Shown here: one piece after another, positions 1-12,762 of the stretch
How the letters are laid out: every line of letters begins with the position of its first letter
Position numbering within the stretch: the stretch's first letter is position 1
Source of the DNA: Calliopum simillimum
Lineage: Eukaryota > Arthropoda > Insecta > Diptera > Lauxaniidae
Direction: 5' to 3'
Assembly: GCA_951812925.1 (NCBI GenBank)
Contig: OX638369.1
Location: 48,789,061 to 48,853,060 of the forward strand
DNA length: 64,000 nt
Made by a program: the position numbers and the translations under genes
Notes under the pieces: generated by a model
What the model was told of the DNA's origin: nothing
What the model saw: the letters and a program-made list of their open reading frames with translations, nothing else
Databases searched by the model: none

Positions 1-1190
1 TAAAACGAAACGAAAGAGAGCAAATGTCTCGCATATGTATGTGTTAATGTATGTATGTATGTGAGAGAGTGACAAAAAGAAAAAAATACTTTAATGAAAT
101 ATTAAATTTTATTGCCTGCGTGACTGTCAGCAGCAACAACGCCAAACATAGAAAGAACAAGAAGACAAAGAGGACGAAGGACAAAGAAGAAACGAATACA
201 AGGAACTTGACATTTCGCATCATATACAATATAAGAGTGTGAACAAAAAACTTGTAACGCTGCACAAACACACCTTTATACAGGCACACACGCCCATTCA
301 AAGCGGTAACAATAGTGTACAGTGTCTGACTTCCGATATTCAGAAGGAAATTAAGAAATTATAACTGACATGTGATTAAGAAAGTTAGATGAAGTCAGCA
401 AAAATGCTGCCATGAAGCGGTGTTCAAATCTCAAATTTCGAGCTTCTACAGATATTATAAAGTTGGTAATGAAACGGCCATATGATCAGGTGGAATCCGC
501 AGGGGGGGGACAAAATAAGACGAAGGCTCAGAACATTGTGACACCAAATAATAAAAAATTATGTATCAAAAATTAGAAGGAACTATCACAACATAAAACA
601 ACGGCAAACAGCAATTGAACTGCTTATAGAATTTTTTTTCACGGCCTTTTCTACTAAGTTTAGCAAACTATGCCAGAAACTTTAAGCCATTTGGCAACAG
701 TGTATTAAAAATTTCATTCAGCAATAAGTAAAATTCTCTCAAAATCCTTTGCGTTAACCTCTATATAACACCGATAGAAATAATTGAAAGGGATACTCAC
801 GTATTCGGTATGCTTGTCAATAACTTAGACCCTGATTCACAGTTTTAATTAACATAGTTAACTAAGCTTGTGACCATAGTCAAACTAATCATTCGTTTTC
901 GCAGTGTTTTGGTTAATTTAAATAATAAACCAGAGTGCAAGCAAAATCTTTCATAAAATTCCTTGTCATCGTAGTTGCCAACGATCAACCACAATAATTC
1001 AAATTTATCTCCAAAGCTTATCGAAGTCGTGCCCTGAAAGATCATCATCCTTTTCGTTACCCTTAATGACATGGTACCAAAACGAGCGTATGGTCGGGCG
1101 AACGACCTAGTTCGATTATATTTTTCCTGCATTTCTCTACTAGTTTTGATTTTATTGTTTAGTAGTCTCTTCTAACTTGCAAGCCTTTAG
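1..1190. other. AT-rich non-coding DNA, nothing recognised
   Basis: No convincing coding sequence is visible on either strand. There is a short ATGT/TGTA-type simple repeat near 40-62. Otherwise the stretch has mixed AT-rich composition with no terminal repeats that I could pair. Confidence 0.6.
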
Positions 1191-1198
1191 GTTGGTAC

Positions 1199-2668
1199 CA
1201 GTGCCGGATCAAGCCAAATGGGGGCCCTAGGCCATTCAAATTTAGGGGCCCTCTTTCTTTTAATAATTGTTAAATTAATCTTTAATTATGCATTTATAGA
1301 ATTTAAACAGCTTATTCATATCATTTAAAAGTTGTAAACACAATAAAACAATCAAAATAGTCAGCATAGTAATTTATAAAATAATTATTGGACATCTCTT
1401 TTAAATATTAAAACGACGTTCACTTTTAAAAAACTTTTCTCCTACATTTCAGATCACTCAAATCATTAATGACATCTTCAAAATCAATTTGACGAAGAAC
1501 ATCCGATTCAATGGACATCAGACTTAGCATGTCCAATCGTTCTTGACCCATAACACTTCTATGCTTTTCAACTTCGAAAAAGAGCGCTTTGTTGTACAAT
1601 TTTTTATCATAAGATTTGAAAAAATGCGAAGAGCAATGTCCACGTTTGGGAAAACGGTTTCGAGATTATCTCGTGTCAGTGAGGGAGTGAACTTAGGTCT
1701 TGATGGAAATTTTGATGTGATAAAATCGTGAAACTGTTTGAGTTCAGGATAAAAATCTCCCAAATCGTCAGGATAGAAGTCAACTAAACAGGCAATTTTT
1801 TCGCGGTATTCATTTTCTGTCAAACTATAGTCAGCCAAAAATTAACATCTCTTCGAAACCTCTAAGTAAACTTGGGTTTGGCTGTTGATTTCGATCTTGA
1901 GCGTACCGATAATAACAAGAAAACCGTTGACACGAAAAAAGTCTCGCGCATTTAATAGAACTTCTGGAGCATTGTCATCGTTTGGCTGTCTTGTTTTTTG
2001 TCGAACTCGCGATGCAACATTCGCATAATCCAACTCAGGTAAAACTGATCTGACTTTGTTTTCAAACTCCTCGAATTTATCTCTCATCTTATCTAAGAAA
2101 TTTTCTACTGAGGAGTACATCAACGCGCAGTTTTCCAGATCAAGTTCTTCTGACTGCAATGCTTTGCTCGTTGCCCGAACGTTATTAAAAATTCTGCTCT
2201 ACAAAACAAGCATCAAAATGAATTCGAAGGTTTGAATTTTTCATTTTTTTCTGACAAATCATCAGTAATTTCATATAATGCTGCTACGATTTCGTTGGAA
2301 GATTTGAGAGCTGCCTCAGTGGCGTTCGCATGAGTTCCCAAAGAGTTATAGAGGATAACGATTTCAGTACCTTTTCATATGTTTCTTTTAAACGTGCCAC
2401 CGGTGTGTCGGGCTTGAGAAAAAGTGTACAATAATTGTACGATACAAAAAAAATTCACTGCGAATAAGCAGCACTTTACTGTGGTTTCTGTTTTCATTTT
2501 TTATTTTTTTTTTCAAAGAATGCTTGGACTTACATTTGCCAAATTTTGTGAGCTGGCTCTTTTAATCAGCCGATTAAATATTTTAGCTCTCAGATTTTTG
2601 TGGGGGCCCCTGCTCGTTGGGGGCCCTAGGCCATGGCCTAGTCTGGCCTAATAGGTAATCCAGCACTG
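1199..2668 (-). mobile_element. hAT-superfamily transposon, internally decayed, with 8-bp target duplication
   Basis: The ends are inverted: the left end reads CAGTGCCGGAT and the right end, reverse-complemented, reads CAGTGCTGGAT (10 of 11 match). The element is flanked on both sides by GTTGGTAC (1191-1198 and 2669-2676), the 8-bp target duplication expected of hAT elements. Both subterminal regions hold GGGGGCCC and CCTAGGCC palindromes. At 1,470 bp it is shorter than an autonomous hAT element, and only the C-terminal part of the transposase is recognisable, on the minus strand. The clean duplication suggests it inserted as a shortened copy or decayed in place. Confidence 0.85.
1430..2385 (-). 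pseudogene. hAT transposase relic (ZMYM1-like, C-terminal part)
   Basis: The minus-strand reading resembles the C-terminal half of ZMYM1-like / TTF-type hAT transposases. From 2159 downward come the LQSEELDLEN-type segment and a charged helical stretch. Then comes the hAT dimerisation motif (NCTTKRSFSKLKSIE, near 1,590), and in another frame near 1,430-1,545 a LMSIESDVLRQIDFEDVIND-like tail, which is typical of the family C-terminus. One in-frame TAA lies at 1842-1844. A frameshift near 1,550 separates the RSFSKLK motif from the tail. Weak, frame-broken similarity continues upstream to about 2,385. No BED or TTF finger or first catalytic region is seen, so this copy cannot encode a working enzyme. 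The family assignment is from motif recognition. Confidence 0.7.
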
Positions 2669-2676
2669 GTTGGTAC

Positions 2677-3222
2677 AAACTTCTGCCTAAAAAACGCTAG
2701 CTGAATTGGGTACTGTACTGTATAATAGATAAAAGCATAACAATCATATCCACTGCAATGACGAAAAGGTTTGTGTATAGCAAAAAGACCATTCTACGGC
2801 TGTTGCTAAAACCATGAAGTTAAGAGCCCAGTTAAGCATCACAAGGAAATATAACATAGTAAATTCTTTTAACTCAAAGGAATTCAAAAAGGTTTTGCAC
2901 AAATACATACTAGCATAAGTTTTTATTAAATAAAACTGTGCAAAATTTCACACATTTGTGTTAAAAAGAGGAGATACACATTGCTCTCACAAATGTTTTA
3001 AATTTTCTACAATATCACGGCGAACGAATTTTACACATTGCAGAGTGAAACTTTTTATACAATACTGCGTTGCTTCCTTTTTATACCGTAGTATCTATTT
3101 TACGCGGTATTGCACAAGTTTCATTGACTTTTTTACGTAGGGTGATAATAGCAATAACTAAATATGTTTTCTTTGTATGAACTTAACGCTAAAAAAAAAT
3201 TATTTTTCTATAAAAACAAAAA
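2677..3222. other. non-coding, nothing recognised
   Basis: AT-rich DNA between the hAT element and the first CCAG repeat. Several short variants of a TGTGTGAAATTTTACAC-like word occur here and again near 3,955 and 5,640-5,740, but I could not delimit a repeat unit. Confidence 0.5.
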
Positions 3223-3826
3223 ACTAGTAAGGGTGTTACCTGTGGCCTGGCCAAAAATTAAATACCCTACACTGCAGTATTATAAAAATTTTGCTTGTAC
3301 GGGAGATACCACGATCACTTCTCCGAATTCTCAAAGCTTTTGCTCAGATCTGAGTGAAATTTGATTGCATTATCTCAAAAAATGCTTTCAGTAAAGTATT
3401 TTGAATTTTTACTTATATGGGAGGTGCCACGCCTTCTTTTCCGAGCTTGTCTAGTTGTTGCTCAAAGTTTGCATTTACTGTTCTTAGTATCTGAGTGAAA
3501 TTTGAGTATATTTTTTGTATGGGTGGTGGGCGTGATCGTTGGCCGATTTCGCTCATTTGCAATCCCACGAGCTAATTTTTACGACGCAGTAACTGTGCTA
3601 AATTTCACCGAATTATCTTGTTTAGTTTTCCATTGAAAAATATTTACACACACGGTCAGCCTGCCAGCTTGCCAACCAGCCAGCCTGCCAGACAAACAAA
3701 CATGGCTATATCGTCTTAAGAGATGACGCTGATCAAGAATATATATACTCTTCCATGCCTGGCACGCCTCCTTCTCCGCGTTGCCAATGGAAGGACAAGC
3801 TGAATATACCCTGGGTGTAGGATTTT
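3223..3826 (+). repeat. CCAG-bearing dispersed repeat, copy 1 (diverged, short)
   Basis: First of three long copies of one unclassified family (others at 43,651-44,526 plus and 52,501-53,326 minus). It starts CTAGTAAGGGTGTTACC, followed by a GGCCTGGCC palindrome and the word TACCCTACAC. It carries about 1.5 copies of an internal unit that includes GGGAGGTGCCACG, then a degenerate CCAG/CCTGCCAG tract (about 3,655-3,700), then CTGATCAAGAATATATATAC, and ends near ACCCTGGGTGTAGGATT. The word TACCCTACAC near the start is the reverse complement of GTGTAGGGTA at the end. No protein is encoded. Relationship to a named superfamily is not clear from sequence alone. Confidence 0.75.
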
Positions 3827-5753
3827 AAAGACTACGACAGTTCTTTGGCACAAGTATGTCGTGTTAACAGATAAAATACTTTAATCGGTTCAGCACATTC
3901 TTCATAAGCGTTATAAAGGCTTTTAATAAAATCAACTTTATATAAATTGTATAGATATAGATGTGTAAAATTTCACACAGTTTTATGAGGAGTGTATTTT
4001 GGCAAATTTTGAGTTAAGGAAAATGCATTTCTGCAACTGATCTACTTTAATACTTATTCCTCTAAAAAAAGTTAAATCGAACACTATTCAATTCATGTTT
4101 CACTGTGTGCGTTGTGTGTTGACATTTCGGGGGTACTGCAACAGATTTTTTCCTGATTTCTATTTTATTATAACGGATTTTTTTTGCGCTTTTCTTTTTC
4201 GGGTCACGCAATTTACGTGAAAATGTTGTTGACGACGACGACACAGACGATGACGATAGCAACAACATCGTAAGTGATAACGTTATTAAGCTTAGGCAAT
4301 AAAAACAAAATGGCAACGACACTGAAAAGTATGCAATGAAAATATCAACAGCAACTAAAAATACAACAACAACAAGTGAAAAGGTCGGAAAAAAAAAGAG
4401 AAAAAACCAAATATATCATTAAGATGATATTGCAAAAAAGCAACAACAACAGCAAGAAAACCAAGATGAGCAAATAAAAATCGTAATAAAATGATAATAA
4501 AGAATGAAATTAAAAGGCAGCAAGAACGATATTTTTAATTGTTAAATACACGTACACAAACACAGAAATGATAATAAAATTGGAATACGAAATCAACGGC
4601 ACATCACAGTGCACACACAGCTGATGGATGATAAATGAAATATCAACTTACCAATAATGAGCAATTTTATGACCGCCATGTTGGTCACACAACGTGATGC
4701 GATGAACGATAGCGACGGCAGCAAATTTGTGTTTGTAATAAGTAGAGCAATATGTTGCTGTTGCTGCTGCTGTAGATGTTGCTGACTGCAGTTTTATAGT
4801 TTTTTCATCAATTTACACTGATGTTGCACGTTGAGTGTGTTGATTTTATTTGCAATTGTTGTTGTTAAATTCGACATTGCTGTTATTGTTGTTGTTTGTA
4901 TGCTGGCGTAAATAATTTTCAATTATTATTGCAAATATTTTTTAATATCATGTAATTGGTATTTATTTATTTTATTGTTTAATGTTGTATATTTGTTGCT
5001 GCTACTGGTCGCATTGTACGTTAAGCAGCTGGTCAGTTCTTTGCTGCTGTTGTTGTCTTTATGGTAAATTGTTTAATCAAAGAATTTGTCATATTTTTAA
5101 GTATTAATTATGTAAATTTTTTTCCAATTTAATTTTTTTATATTAATATTTTTTATATTTTTATTTCCATATTATGCATTTATCTTTATGTTTGTATTCA
5201 TTTCCGTGCTTACTGCTTTTGTTTAATTAATTTTTGTAAAATTCAGATTATTTGCACATTTCATAATTTCGCACATTTTGCATCATTTGCTATATATTTA
5301 TGTATGTGCATAATTTAATTATTTTTAAAAAATTTCTTTAAGCCGCCATGCGTATTTATTAAAATATCTCTATTTGTTCCAAAAATACAAACCCTCACAC
5401 TTTTGTTTATTAAATGTTGTTGTACCGCTGGAAAGAAAAAAGATATGGTTTTTTCGTTAAAAATATTCATAAAGTTCAAATAATGAAATATATAAATGAA
5501 TTGTTAAACAATGTATTGAAAAGAATTTTTGTTAAAAATATTTTCGTGTAGTTAACCACATTTTGGAATAAATATTGAGAAAATATTTTAAATACTCTAA
5601 AGAAAACTGAAAACGAGTCACATAATACAGTGTGAAAAATTCCAGTCAGAAATGTTGTAATGTAAATGTAAAATTCTCTCAGCAATGTGTAAAATTTTCA
5701 CAGCTGTGTGTGAAATTTTTACACTCACAACAATAATTTGCATTGCCCTCAAT
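3827..5753. other. unique AT-rich DNA with CAA/TTG-type runs
   Basis: Non-coding as far as I can see. Between about 4,330 and 5,060 there are many short CAACAA, GTTGCTG and TTGTTG runs, as is common in fly introns and intergenic DNA. No terminal repeats or transposase similarity. Confidence 0.5.
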
Positions 5754-5757
5754 TTAA

Positions 5758-6761
5758 CCCATTAGTGCCCAGCGGTGCCATACGGCACCCAAAACTAAGT
5801 TAACTTCAAAAATGATTTAAAATTAATCAAAACAAGATACGACTTTTAAAACTACAAAAGTATGAATTTGAATATTTTTCCAGCTTTTGGAAATTGTTTT
5901 TTTGTTTGTTTATATCAAGTGTTCGTGGTAGTTATCGTTATTTGATTGCTTGTTGGCAGAAAAGTGAAATATATTTTGATGCCGTATGACTTATGGTAAG
6001 GAATCACCTTTTATCGTTATTTAGTCATATATTTTGAAACTTTTTGTAAGCAGTTTTATTTAGAAAAGACTAAAGAGTATTTTGAAGTAAAAATTAACAG
6101 AATCCGTTTTAAAATAAACGATTTGAAAATCCACCGCTGGGCACTGGCTAGCAATTTTTTCTGAGTGCCGTATGGCATCGCTGGGCATTACCTAGCACGA
6201 AAGTTATTGTTTCTCTATGTGCCGTACGGCACCGCTGGGCATTAGCCAACAATACATGGTGTATGTAAGTGTGTGTTTACTCTCATTACAACACAATTTG
6301 TATAGTTTAAAATCTATATGTTGGGTTTTTATTTTTGACTTTTAGGGAATAAGTTTTCATTATAGAGCCATTTGAATGCTCTATTGCATTTGCTAACAAG
6401 AGTTTCACCTCAACAGGATTTAGTCCTTGCAGTCAAACATACTATTACTTTTCTTCTTAATTATGCTATAATCTCAGTTTATAGCTTTCTTTTGACTAGA
6501 TAGTGATAAACAATATATAATTTAATTGTTTGAAGTAGATATAAGGACATTTTTTACTAAAAACAGAAAAATAAACATAAACATAAAAAAAAAACAAATG
6601 TGTATGAATGCCCAGCGGTGCCATACGGCACCCAGTTACTGAGCCGTTCCTAACCAAGACTTAGTAAAATTTTTTTTTATAAACATAGCTTAAGTCCAGG
6701 AGGCTAACTCCAGAAAATTTCAGCATCGTATCTTCTGTGGTCCCCGTTGGGCATTAATGGG
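5758..6761. mobile_element. piggyBac-type non-autonomous element (TTAA-flanked)
   Basis: Both sides carry TTAA (5754-5757 and 6762-6765), the piggyBac-class target duplication. Terminal inverted repeats are CCCATTAGTGCCCAGCGG (left) and CCCATTAATGCCCAACGG (right, reverse-complemented), 16 of 18 matching. Several internal copies of a GTGCCRTAYGGCAC palindrome joined to GCCCAGCGG occur at 5,766-5,790, 6,134-6,147 (partial), 6,165-6,189, 6,219-6,243 and 6,610-6,633, in both orientations. They look like repeated terminal-type binding sites. No transposase coding is visible in the 1,004 bp. The TIR beyond the CCC differs from the piggyBac-like element at 53,983, so the two are probably different families. 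Confidence 0.85.
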
Positions 6762-6765
6762 TTAA

Positions 6766-7304
6766 CTCCAAAGTTTCAAATGCATAGTTACAAGCAAATA
6801 GGTCTTGTAAGTGTAAGAAGGCCTTTGCAGACGGGGGGTGTTTTGGGGGTTCAGACCCCCCAGAAAGGTCTTTTACCCATACCCATACCCGTACTATTTT
6901 ATTTCAGAACAAGAAGGTAGCATTGCGATAATTTTGTATAAACAAAACATTCATTGTTAAACCTTTAACTCTAATAAAGGATGTGTCATCAAAATGTGCC
7001 AGTCGGACCTAGTTTTGGAAACATGGCCTTCGGAAGATCGTGTATAGCTTTTATGAAAACCAATATAGGTTCTGATGGATTTAAATAATATTGGTGTCAT
7101 ATGAAAGGCATTTAAACTGCACAAAAGTTGTAAATCTGACTCATGGGTTTCGAGATATTGCGATTTTTAAAACATGTTGATACATTGTACTATGCGCACT
7201 ACTATGTACAATTTGGAATGATTTTCAAGGTGCGATATCTCATGAACGGTAAGTCGGACAGAAAAATAGTTCAAAGAGACCCTTATAGGGAATCGAACGT
7301 CCTT
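6766..7304. other. non-coding with a G/C hairpin
   Basis: Contains a run GGGGGG...GGGGGTTCAGACCCCC near 6,834-6,862 that can fold as a short perfect hairpin, an oddity in this AT-rich region. AAGGATGTGTC at 6,977 resembles the reverse complement of the right end of the DD37E relic (AAGAGTGTTTC; 8 of 11), and TA precedes it. The true left end of that element could be here, but the sequence between 6,977 and 7,304 does not look like transposase. Confidence 0.4.
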
Positions 7305-8297
7305 AAAAGTGCATGACATGACATGAGATTGCACGAGAACCTGGGTCAGGAAGAAAAAAAAAGTCCAACAAATATTGGTAAGGCAAAAGATGTCGAACAA
7401 CTCTTTCGAAGAAAAGCAGCTTGTGTAGTTAAATGCTCTGATTCTTTTGTATGCAGAACCAAAGCTAATACTGAGCTGAAGTTGTATTAAGTTCAGAAAG
7501 TTCCAGATCGCAATGCGGTAAAGAATTAAGAAGCAAAAAAACGAGCTCAAAAATTTAGTTCTAATTTAAAAAAAAAAAAATTACGTACTGCGTAAAAGAT
7601 GATGAAACCAATGTTCTGGCAGACTTTTCACAACTTATGGTTCAAAATTTGTATTTAGCTGATGGACGAGATAATATTCAGAATCAATACCGGACAAAAA
7701 AGGCCCAACAAAATTCCCCAAGAAGTTTCTTGTGTGGCAATACATTTGCAGTTGTGGCAAAAGAAGCCAACCAAGCATTTTTGACATCAGGAACGATAAA
7801 TATAGAAATGTATATTAAGAAGTGTCTTCAAAAACGGCTTTTGCCTTTCCTTAAACAGCACAGAGTGCTTACATATTTCTGGCCCAATTTAGCATCATGC
7901 CACTATGGAAAAAAGGCCCTTGAGTGGTATACAAATAATAATATAAATTTTGTACACGGGAGGCAAACCCACCCAACTGTCTAGAAATCCGGCCTGTGGA
8001 GAGATATTGAATAGAGAATTGAAGAACATAGGAAAGTTATCCCAGGACATGTCTGAATTCAAGCGTAAATGGACCGGCTCCTTCAAAAAGGTAACGAAAA
8101 CAACTATAAGATCGTTGATGACAGGATTCCCGTGGATAGATTTATAAATTCCTATTAATATTCCAATATTTTAATGTGTATTGAATTTCTATAATACTTT
8201 CATTAATAAATTAACCTATCTTTAAGAATTTTTACATTGAACGGTTTAAGTTTTATTTAACTTAAAGCGTGCCAAAATTTTTTTTAGAAACACTCTT
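7305..8297 (+). pseudogene. DD37E (Tc1/mariner superfamily) transposase relic, copy 1
   Basis: Frame-broken transposase. Near 7,320-7,430 it reads a GRKK..PTN.GKAKDVEQLF segment. From 7,637 an open stretch continues through TSGTINIEMYIKKCLQKRLL and then the second catalytic block YFWPNLASCHYG, where the expected Asp is Asn. It then changes frame into NPACGEILNRELKN and the C-terminal region, ending near 8,147. Copy 3 at 60,140 shares nearly the same sequence, including the 3' tail (GGTTTAAGTTTTATTTAACT), and both end at a CACTCTTT-like terminus that is probably the right TIR; here a TA follows at 8298-8299. The intact DD37E spacing is read from the copy at 45,446. The Asn substitution and frameshifts make this copy inactive. 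Confidence 0.75.
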
Positions 8298-8299
8298 TA

Positions 8300-8700
8300 T
8301 AAAGTTTGTAGTGCAAGTAATTTCCTATTAAAAAGAATTTTTACTTTAAACTTATGGCTCACCGTTCATGAGTTATCGTAATTTTAAGTTCAATACATCA
8401 CTGTGCCTACTCATAAGCGGCATGCACAATTTCCTAAATTTTTTCAAATTTTTAATTAAGATAGTTACAAGTCGAAGGTTATTTGCATAAGCTACAATTT
8501 TACGCATCAATATTTTTCTCCAAACGTAACCGTTAAAGAGATATTTTTAAAAAACTGATATTGCACGCCATTTTTCCAACATGCAAAGTTGAAATTCTGA
8601 AAGAGCACATCAAATTCTATAAAATATTTAATTTGCAAAAATCTCGGGAAAAATTTCCAGGTAACAAAATTTTATTCTCCCAAATGATTGTGCTATTAAG
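8300..8700 (+). repeat. single arm of foldback family A
   Basis: Begins near TTTGTAGTGCAAGTAATTTC and includes GGCTCACCGTTCATGAGTTA and CGGCATGCACAATTTCC. It then runs through an AAACGTAACCGTTAAAGAG block and GCAAAAATCTCGGGAAAAAT to TTTCCAGGTAAC. The same blocks occur at 15,945-17,935 as two inverted arms, so this is a solo arm. No coding. Confidence 0.65.
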
Positions 8701-11700
8701 GGGTCGTGAAAAGGGCAGCCATGGCTGACCTGATGCCTAGCAATCCTAGCTTCTATTATAATAACCGAGTCGCCATTTTTAATCGCATAGAACTTATCAA
8801 GCATTCGTCGGATAGCACATTTAGCTTGAGTTTTTCATAAAATTTAAACTTTCGGAAATAAGTTCTTAGAAAATGTTTCCAATTATGTAATGAATAAAGC
8901 ATTGAATTGTGGAATATGTTGTTAAGGTGAAATTTGATACTGGGAGAAAATTTGATACAAAAAAGCGCATTAAATTTATGCGAGAAATAAGTGGAAAGCC
9001 CACACACACATGAAAATTAAGCAAATTCCACATACATACCTTGACGACAACAGAATAAACATAACCGGCAACAATAACAACCACACAATTTTGACAGCAA
9101 ATAAAAAGAAACGAGCGAACAAACTGTCACAAATGATTAATAAACTGACAGCTGTCAATTGCCACTTAACATCAAAAATATACGAGCATTTGACAAGCTA
9201 TAACTTTGTGGTATGGGTGGGTGCGCAACGTGAAACGGAAATATTAAACAGTTTTCAAGGATAAAACGGTAAACAAAACAAAACAAAACCAAACAAACAA
9301 AAGAAGAAACAGAAAAGTCGCAGAAATCGTAAAAATTCAGAACGAAAATTTTGCTTCTTTCTCTTTACATTCAAATTTCATTAATGTCAATCAAAATGTG
9401 CGCGCTTTTCTTGCGTTTTTGTGAATGTGGCGCTATATGCGTTCGAAAGAATTTTCCATTTTCCACAGATATTTGCCGCAATTTTTCTGCAAACCGTTGA
9501 CAGCCATTGAATGGCGGAAAAAAATGAAATTTTATTTGGAAAATTTTTCTTAAAAGAATTTTTTGTTATTGTTTTTTTTTTTTTCACCAAAATGCCAAAA
9601 GATATGAAGAGGGCATAAAATGTGAAAGGAAATCGATTCGCGGAAATCATTCGATTCAGTGTAGCAGCTATATGGCATAAAAAATGGCGGTAAACCGGAA
9701 GTTCAAAACAGCAGCAGCAACAGTATAAAATACAGTTTAGTACGAAAAATTTCGACAGTAATTGAATACAGAAAATATACATGCGTAAACGATACATAAA
9801 TATTAAGAAAAAACAAAGAAGCGTAAAATGTTACCACAAATATGTATGTGCCTTTTTATGTATTTGAAACACAAATGTACATGTAATAATATAAGGTTAT
9901 AATTAATAATAAGCGAACTAAGCATTGGTATTCTTTATCTTTATCGAGCCCGAACCGATAAAAAAGCTTAATAGTCAAAAAGCAAACTTTAGGGCAGTGT
10001 TTTTTTATAATCTCTCTAGTTCAAAAGTCGAAATTGTTTTCGCTTTAACTCAGTAATAATACTTTTTGCAGTTATGAAATTTGTTGAAAAGATGCGAATA
10101 ATTCCAAGCCATTTTCATGAAAAGGGTGTTTTTTCAAAAATTTATAGCTTGCACGAAAGTTTGTAAATCGATATATGTTAGTAAATGGTCCCATTCACTT
10201 TTAAGTGTTCTTTTTATAAAAAAATTTTTTTTTCAGAAAAAGTTTTTAAACTTAAAAATACTTTTAAATTTTTTCAAAAGTACTTTAAATTAAAGCATTA
10301 TTTAGTAGCTAGATGAAAGTTTTTGGCTTTTTCAAAAGAAAGGCATTTTACGAAAAAAGTGTAATCATATGTAAGTGTGTTCAAGAATTAAGTGTGAATT
10401 TTTTTTGAATTTTTTTAAACTTTTTTTTTGAATAAGTTTTGAAAAATTTTTTCAAAAATTACTCAAAAACTAAAAAAAAAAAAAATTTAACTTTCCAAAA
10501 ATTTCACACATATTTCTTGAACGATGCAAAGCATTTTATGCGTTTTGATTAAATGATACTAAACGGCATGTTGAACATGCTTAAATAAAAAATAATGTTC
10601 AAATGATAAGTTCTCAATTATTTCACTATTTTTAAGAAAAAACATTTACTTTGAGAAAGACCACATACATATAACATATGTATGGTCATTTGAAGAAAGA
10701 GTCATACATGCATCTAACTATTTTTTCAATTTTAATATCTCGAAAACCAGAGTTAAATCGAAAAAACGATTTTAAGCAGTGAGTTCATTTATTTATGTAT
10801 GTTAAAATTAAAACTGCCGAATCGTCCGAATTCGTTTCATTTCTTTATCAACGGAAATGTCTTCACATACGAACATATAAAATTGAAACACTCTAATGTA
10901 AATCATTTTTGCCACATATGCGTGACTTTGTTGTGCTTTGCTCTCCCCCACTGTGTAACCGGAAGTAGTTTATTTTATTTTTATGCAATTCTCTAACAGT
11001 TCGTTCGTTCATTTGCTCGTTCAACTTTGCACATTCAATTCGTCTTCACCGCACGTTCGTTTAGTGGAACATACGTTTCGTTTGTTTCGTTTTTGCACGC
11101 TTGCTGCAATTTCCGTATCCGGTTTGGTTTTTGTTCTCAATTTTTTTATTGCAAACAATTTTTGTAGTGCTCCACTGTTGCTGTAGTTGTTATTTTTAGT
11201 GGAAAATTGTTAACGTTGATGACAACGTTTAACAAAAGAAAAAAAAAAAAAGAAAAATCTTTTTAACGATTTCCGTACGTGTGCTCTTTTTAGGTCTCTT
11301 GATGCTAAACTCAATTGCTAGTTTTGTGGTTCGCGATCTGAAAGGTCATTTGTGTACCATAGACTGTGACACATATAGGAATTTGTGGTTGCTCAGCAAT
11401 CACTTGAAAGATTTTGATTATTGTTAGCTTTTAGCGATGAATTTATAACTCTATGAATGACATAAGGAGATCTTATCTGGTGAAGAGCCTTAAAAAAACA
11501 AATTTGCCTTCTATGATATTCCTTTAAAATGTTATGACCATTTAAAAATGGTACCATGGAATGGAAAATGACTTGTGGACTCTCATATAAAACTATATAA
11601 TCGATGCAATAAGCAAACCAATTTTATGCGTCCTCTATACATCCTCAAAAATCGTGTGTTTGTACTTTTATTTCTGAAACCAAAAGTTCTAGAGCAATTA

Positions 11701-12762
11701 TGCGAGCAGATTCAAATTAAGCATCGGCAAGTACATCGAAAATGAGTATTTTTGTTTTGGAATTTGTGAAGAACTTTTAGTATTCGAAATTCGACCCTAA
11801 AAATCGATTACCGCGTTGACCGATTTAAAAAAAAAAAAAAACTTTTTCTTAACTTTTCATAAAAAAGCTTGAAGTTGGATCTCCCGAAACACAATTTCAT
11901 TCATATTTTCAATGCTATTCGTCTCTCTTTTATTTTCAACAAGTCAATAATACATAATATAAATTTTTAGATCATTGGCATACAATGAGAAACAGACAGA
12001 CGAGAAACATGATGAGATGTCATTACTATGTAAAACTAAAAGAAGAGGGCCAAGTATACTGCCCTGTAATACACTAGAATACATAGAAATATATAGTTAC
12101 TGCCGGCTCTTGAGTACTGTTTTATCCATTTACTTGAATATTAGCGAGTCCTTTGCTTTACACCGTCATTGCACTGTATCCATATGTAAGTATATGTAAG
12201 TTTACATTGTATTTCTTTTACTAAGCCTTTTTCTTTTGATATAGGTCGCTGTCTGCTCAATAATCTATACTTAAAATCTATTGTACAATGCTAACTTTTG
12301 ATGTAATTAATGAATATTGATTGTTTTGTATAACTTGAAGTGTTAACCTTTAATATAATTCCAAAAACGTTACGCACTTCTGATTATCTCTTTATTAAAT
12401 ATCACCGATATAATTATACCATTGATTAGCTTTTTACAAATTATATTTTTAAGTCGTATTGTCTAGACTCTATACCGTAATACAGTGGGAGAAATGGGTT
12501 ATCTAGCGGAACTAAAATAAAAACTTCCAAACGAAGTGAGCTATCCAGATTTCGGTCTATGAATTGGTGTGCGAATATTTACGGTATGAAATAAAATTTG
12601 CAGCAATTCTAGATTACAAAAATTGAATTAAACGCCGCTAGATTGACATTTTCGCTCTCTGTGAGTAGGGTTGATTACCGTATACAATGTCATACATTGA
12701 AAAAAGCATATGAAAAAAGTTCAAAAATATTGCTAGCCTCACTGTTACAACACAAATTCGCG
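8701..12762. other. mostly unique AT-rich non-coding DNA
   Basis: Open reading frames here are AT-biased and have no recognisable domains. A block at about 10,115-10,216 (CATTTTCATGAAAAGGGTGT, then ATGGTCCCATTCA) recurs at 62,680-62,757 and is a dispersed repeat. A weak inverted repeat pairs about 10,378-10,405 with 10,490-10,520. The stretch 10,980-11,200 is less AT-rich, with GTTCGTTCGTTCATTTG-like words, but no gene could be supported. Confidence 0.5.
10115..10216 (+). repeat. dispersed repeat shared with 62,680-62,757
   Basis: Both places contain CATTTTCATGAAAAGGGTGT followed by a T-run and, further on, ATGGTCCCATTCA with TTTTAAGT. Same orientation. Non-coding and not assigned to a class. 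Confidence 0.6.

Noticed and set aside
9387..9797. 136-codon minus-strand open frame
   Set aside because: Rich in Cys/Phe/Lys from A/T and GCA runs; typical chance frame in AT-rich DNA.
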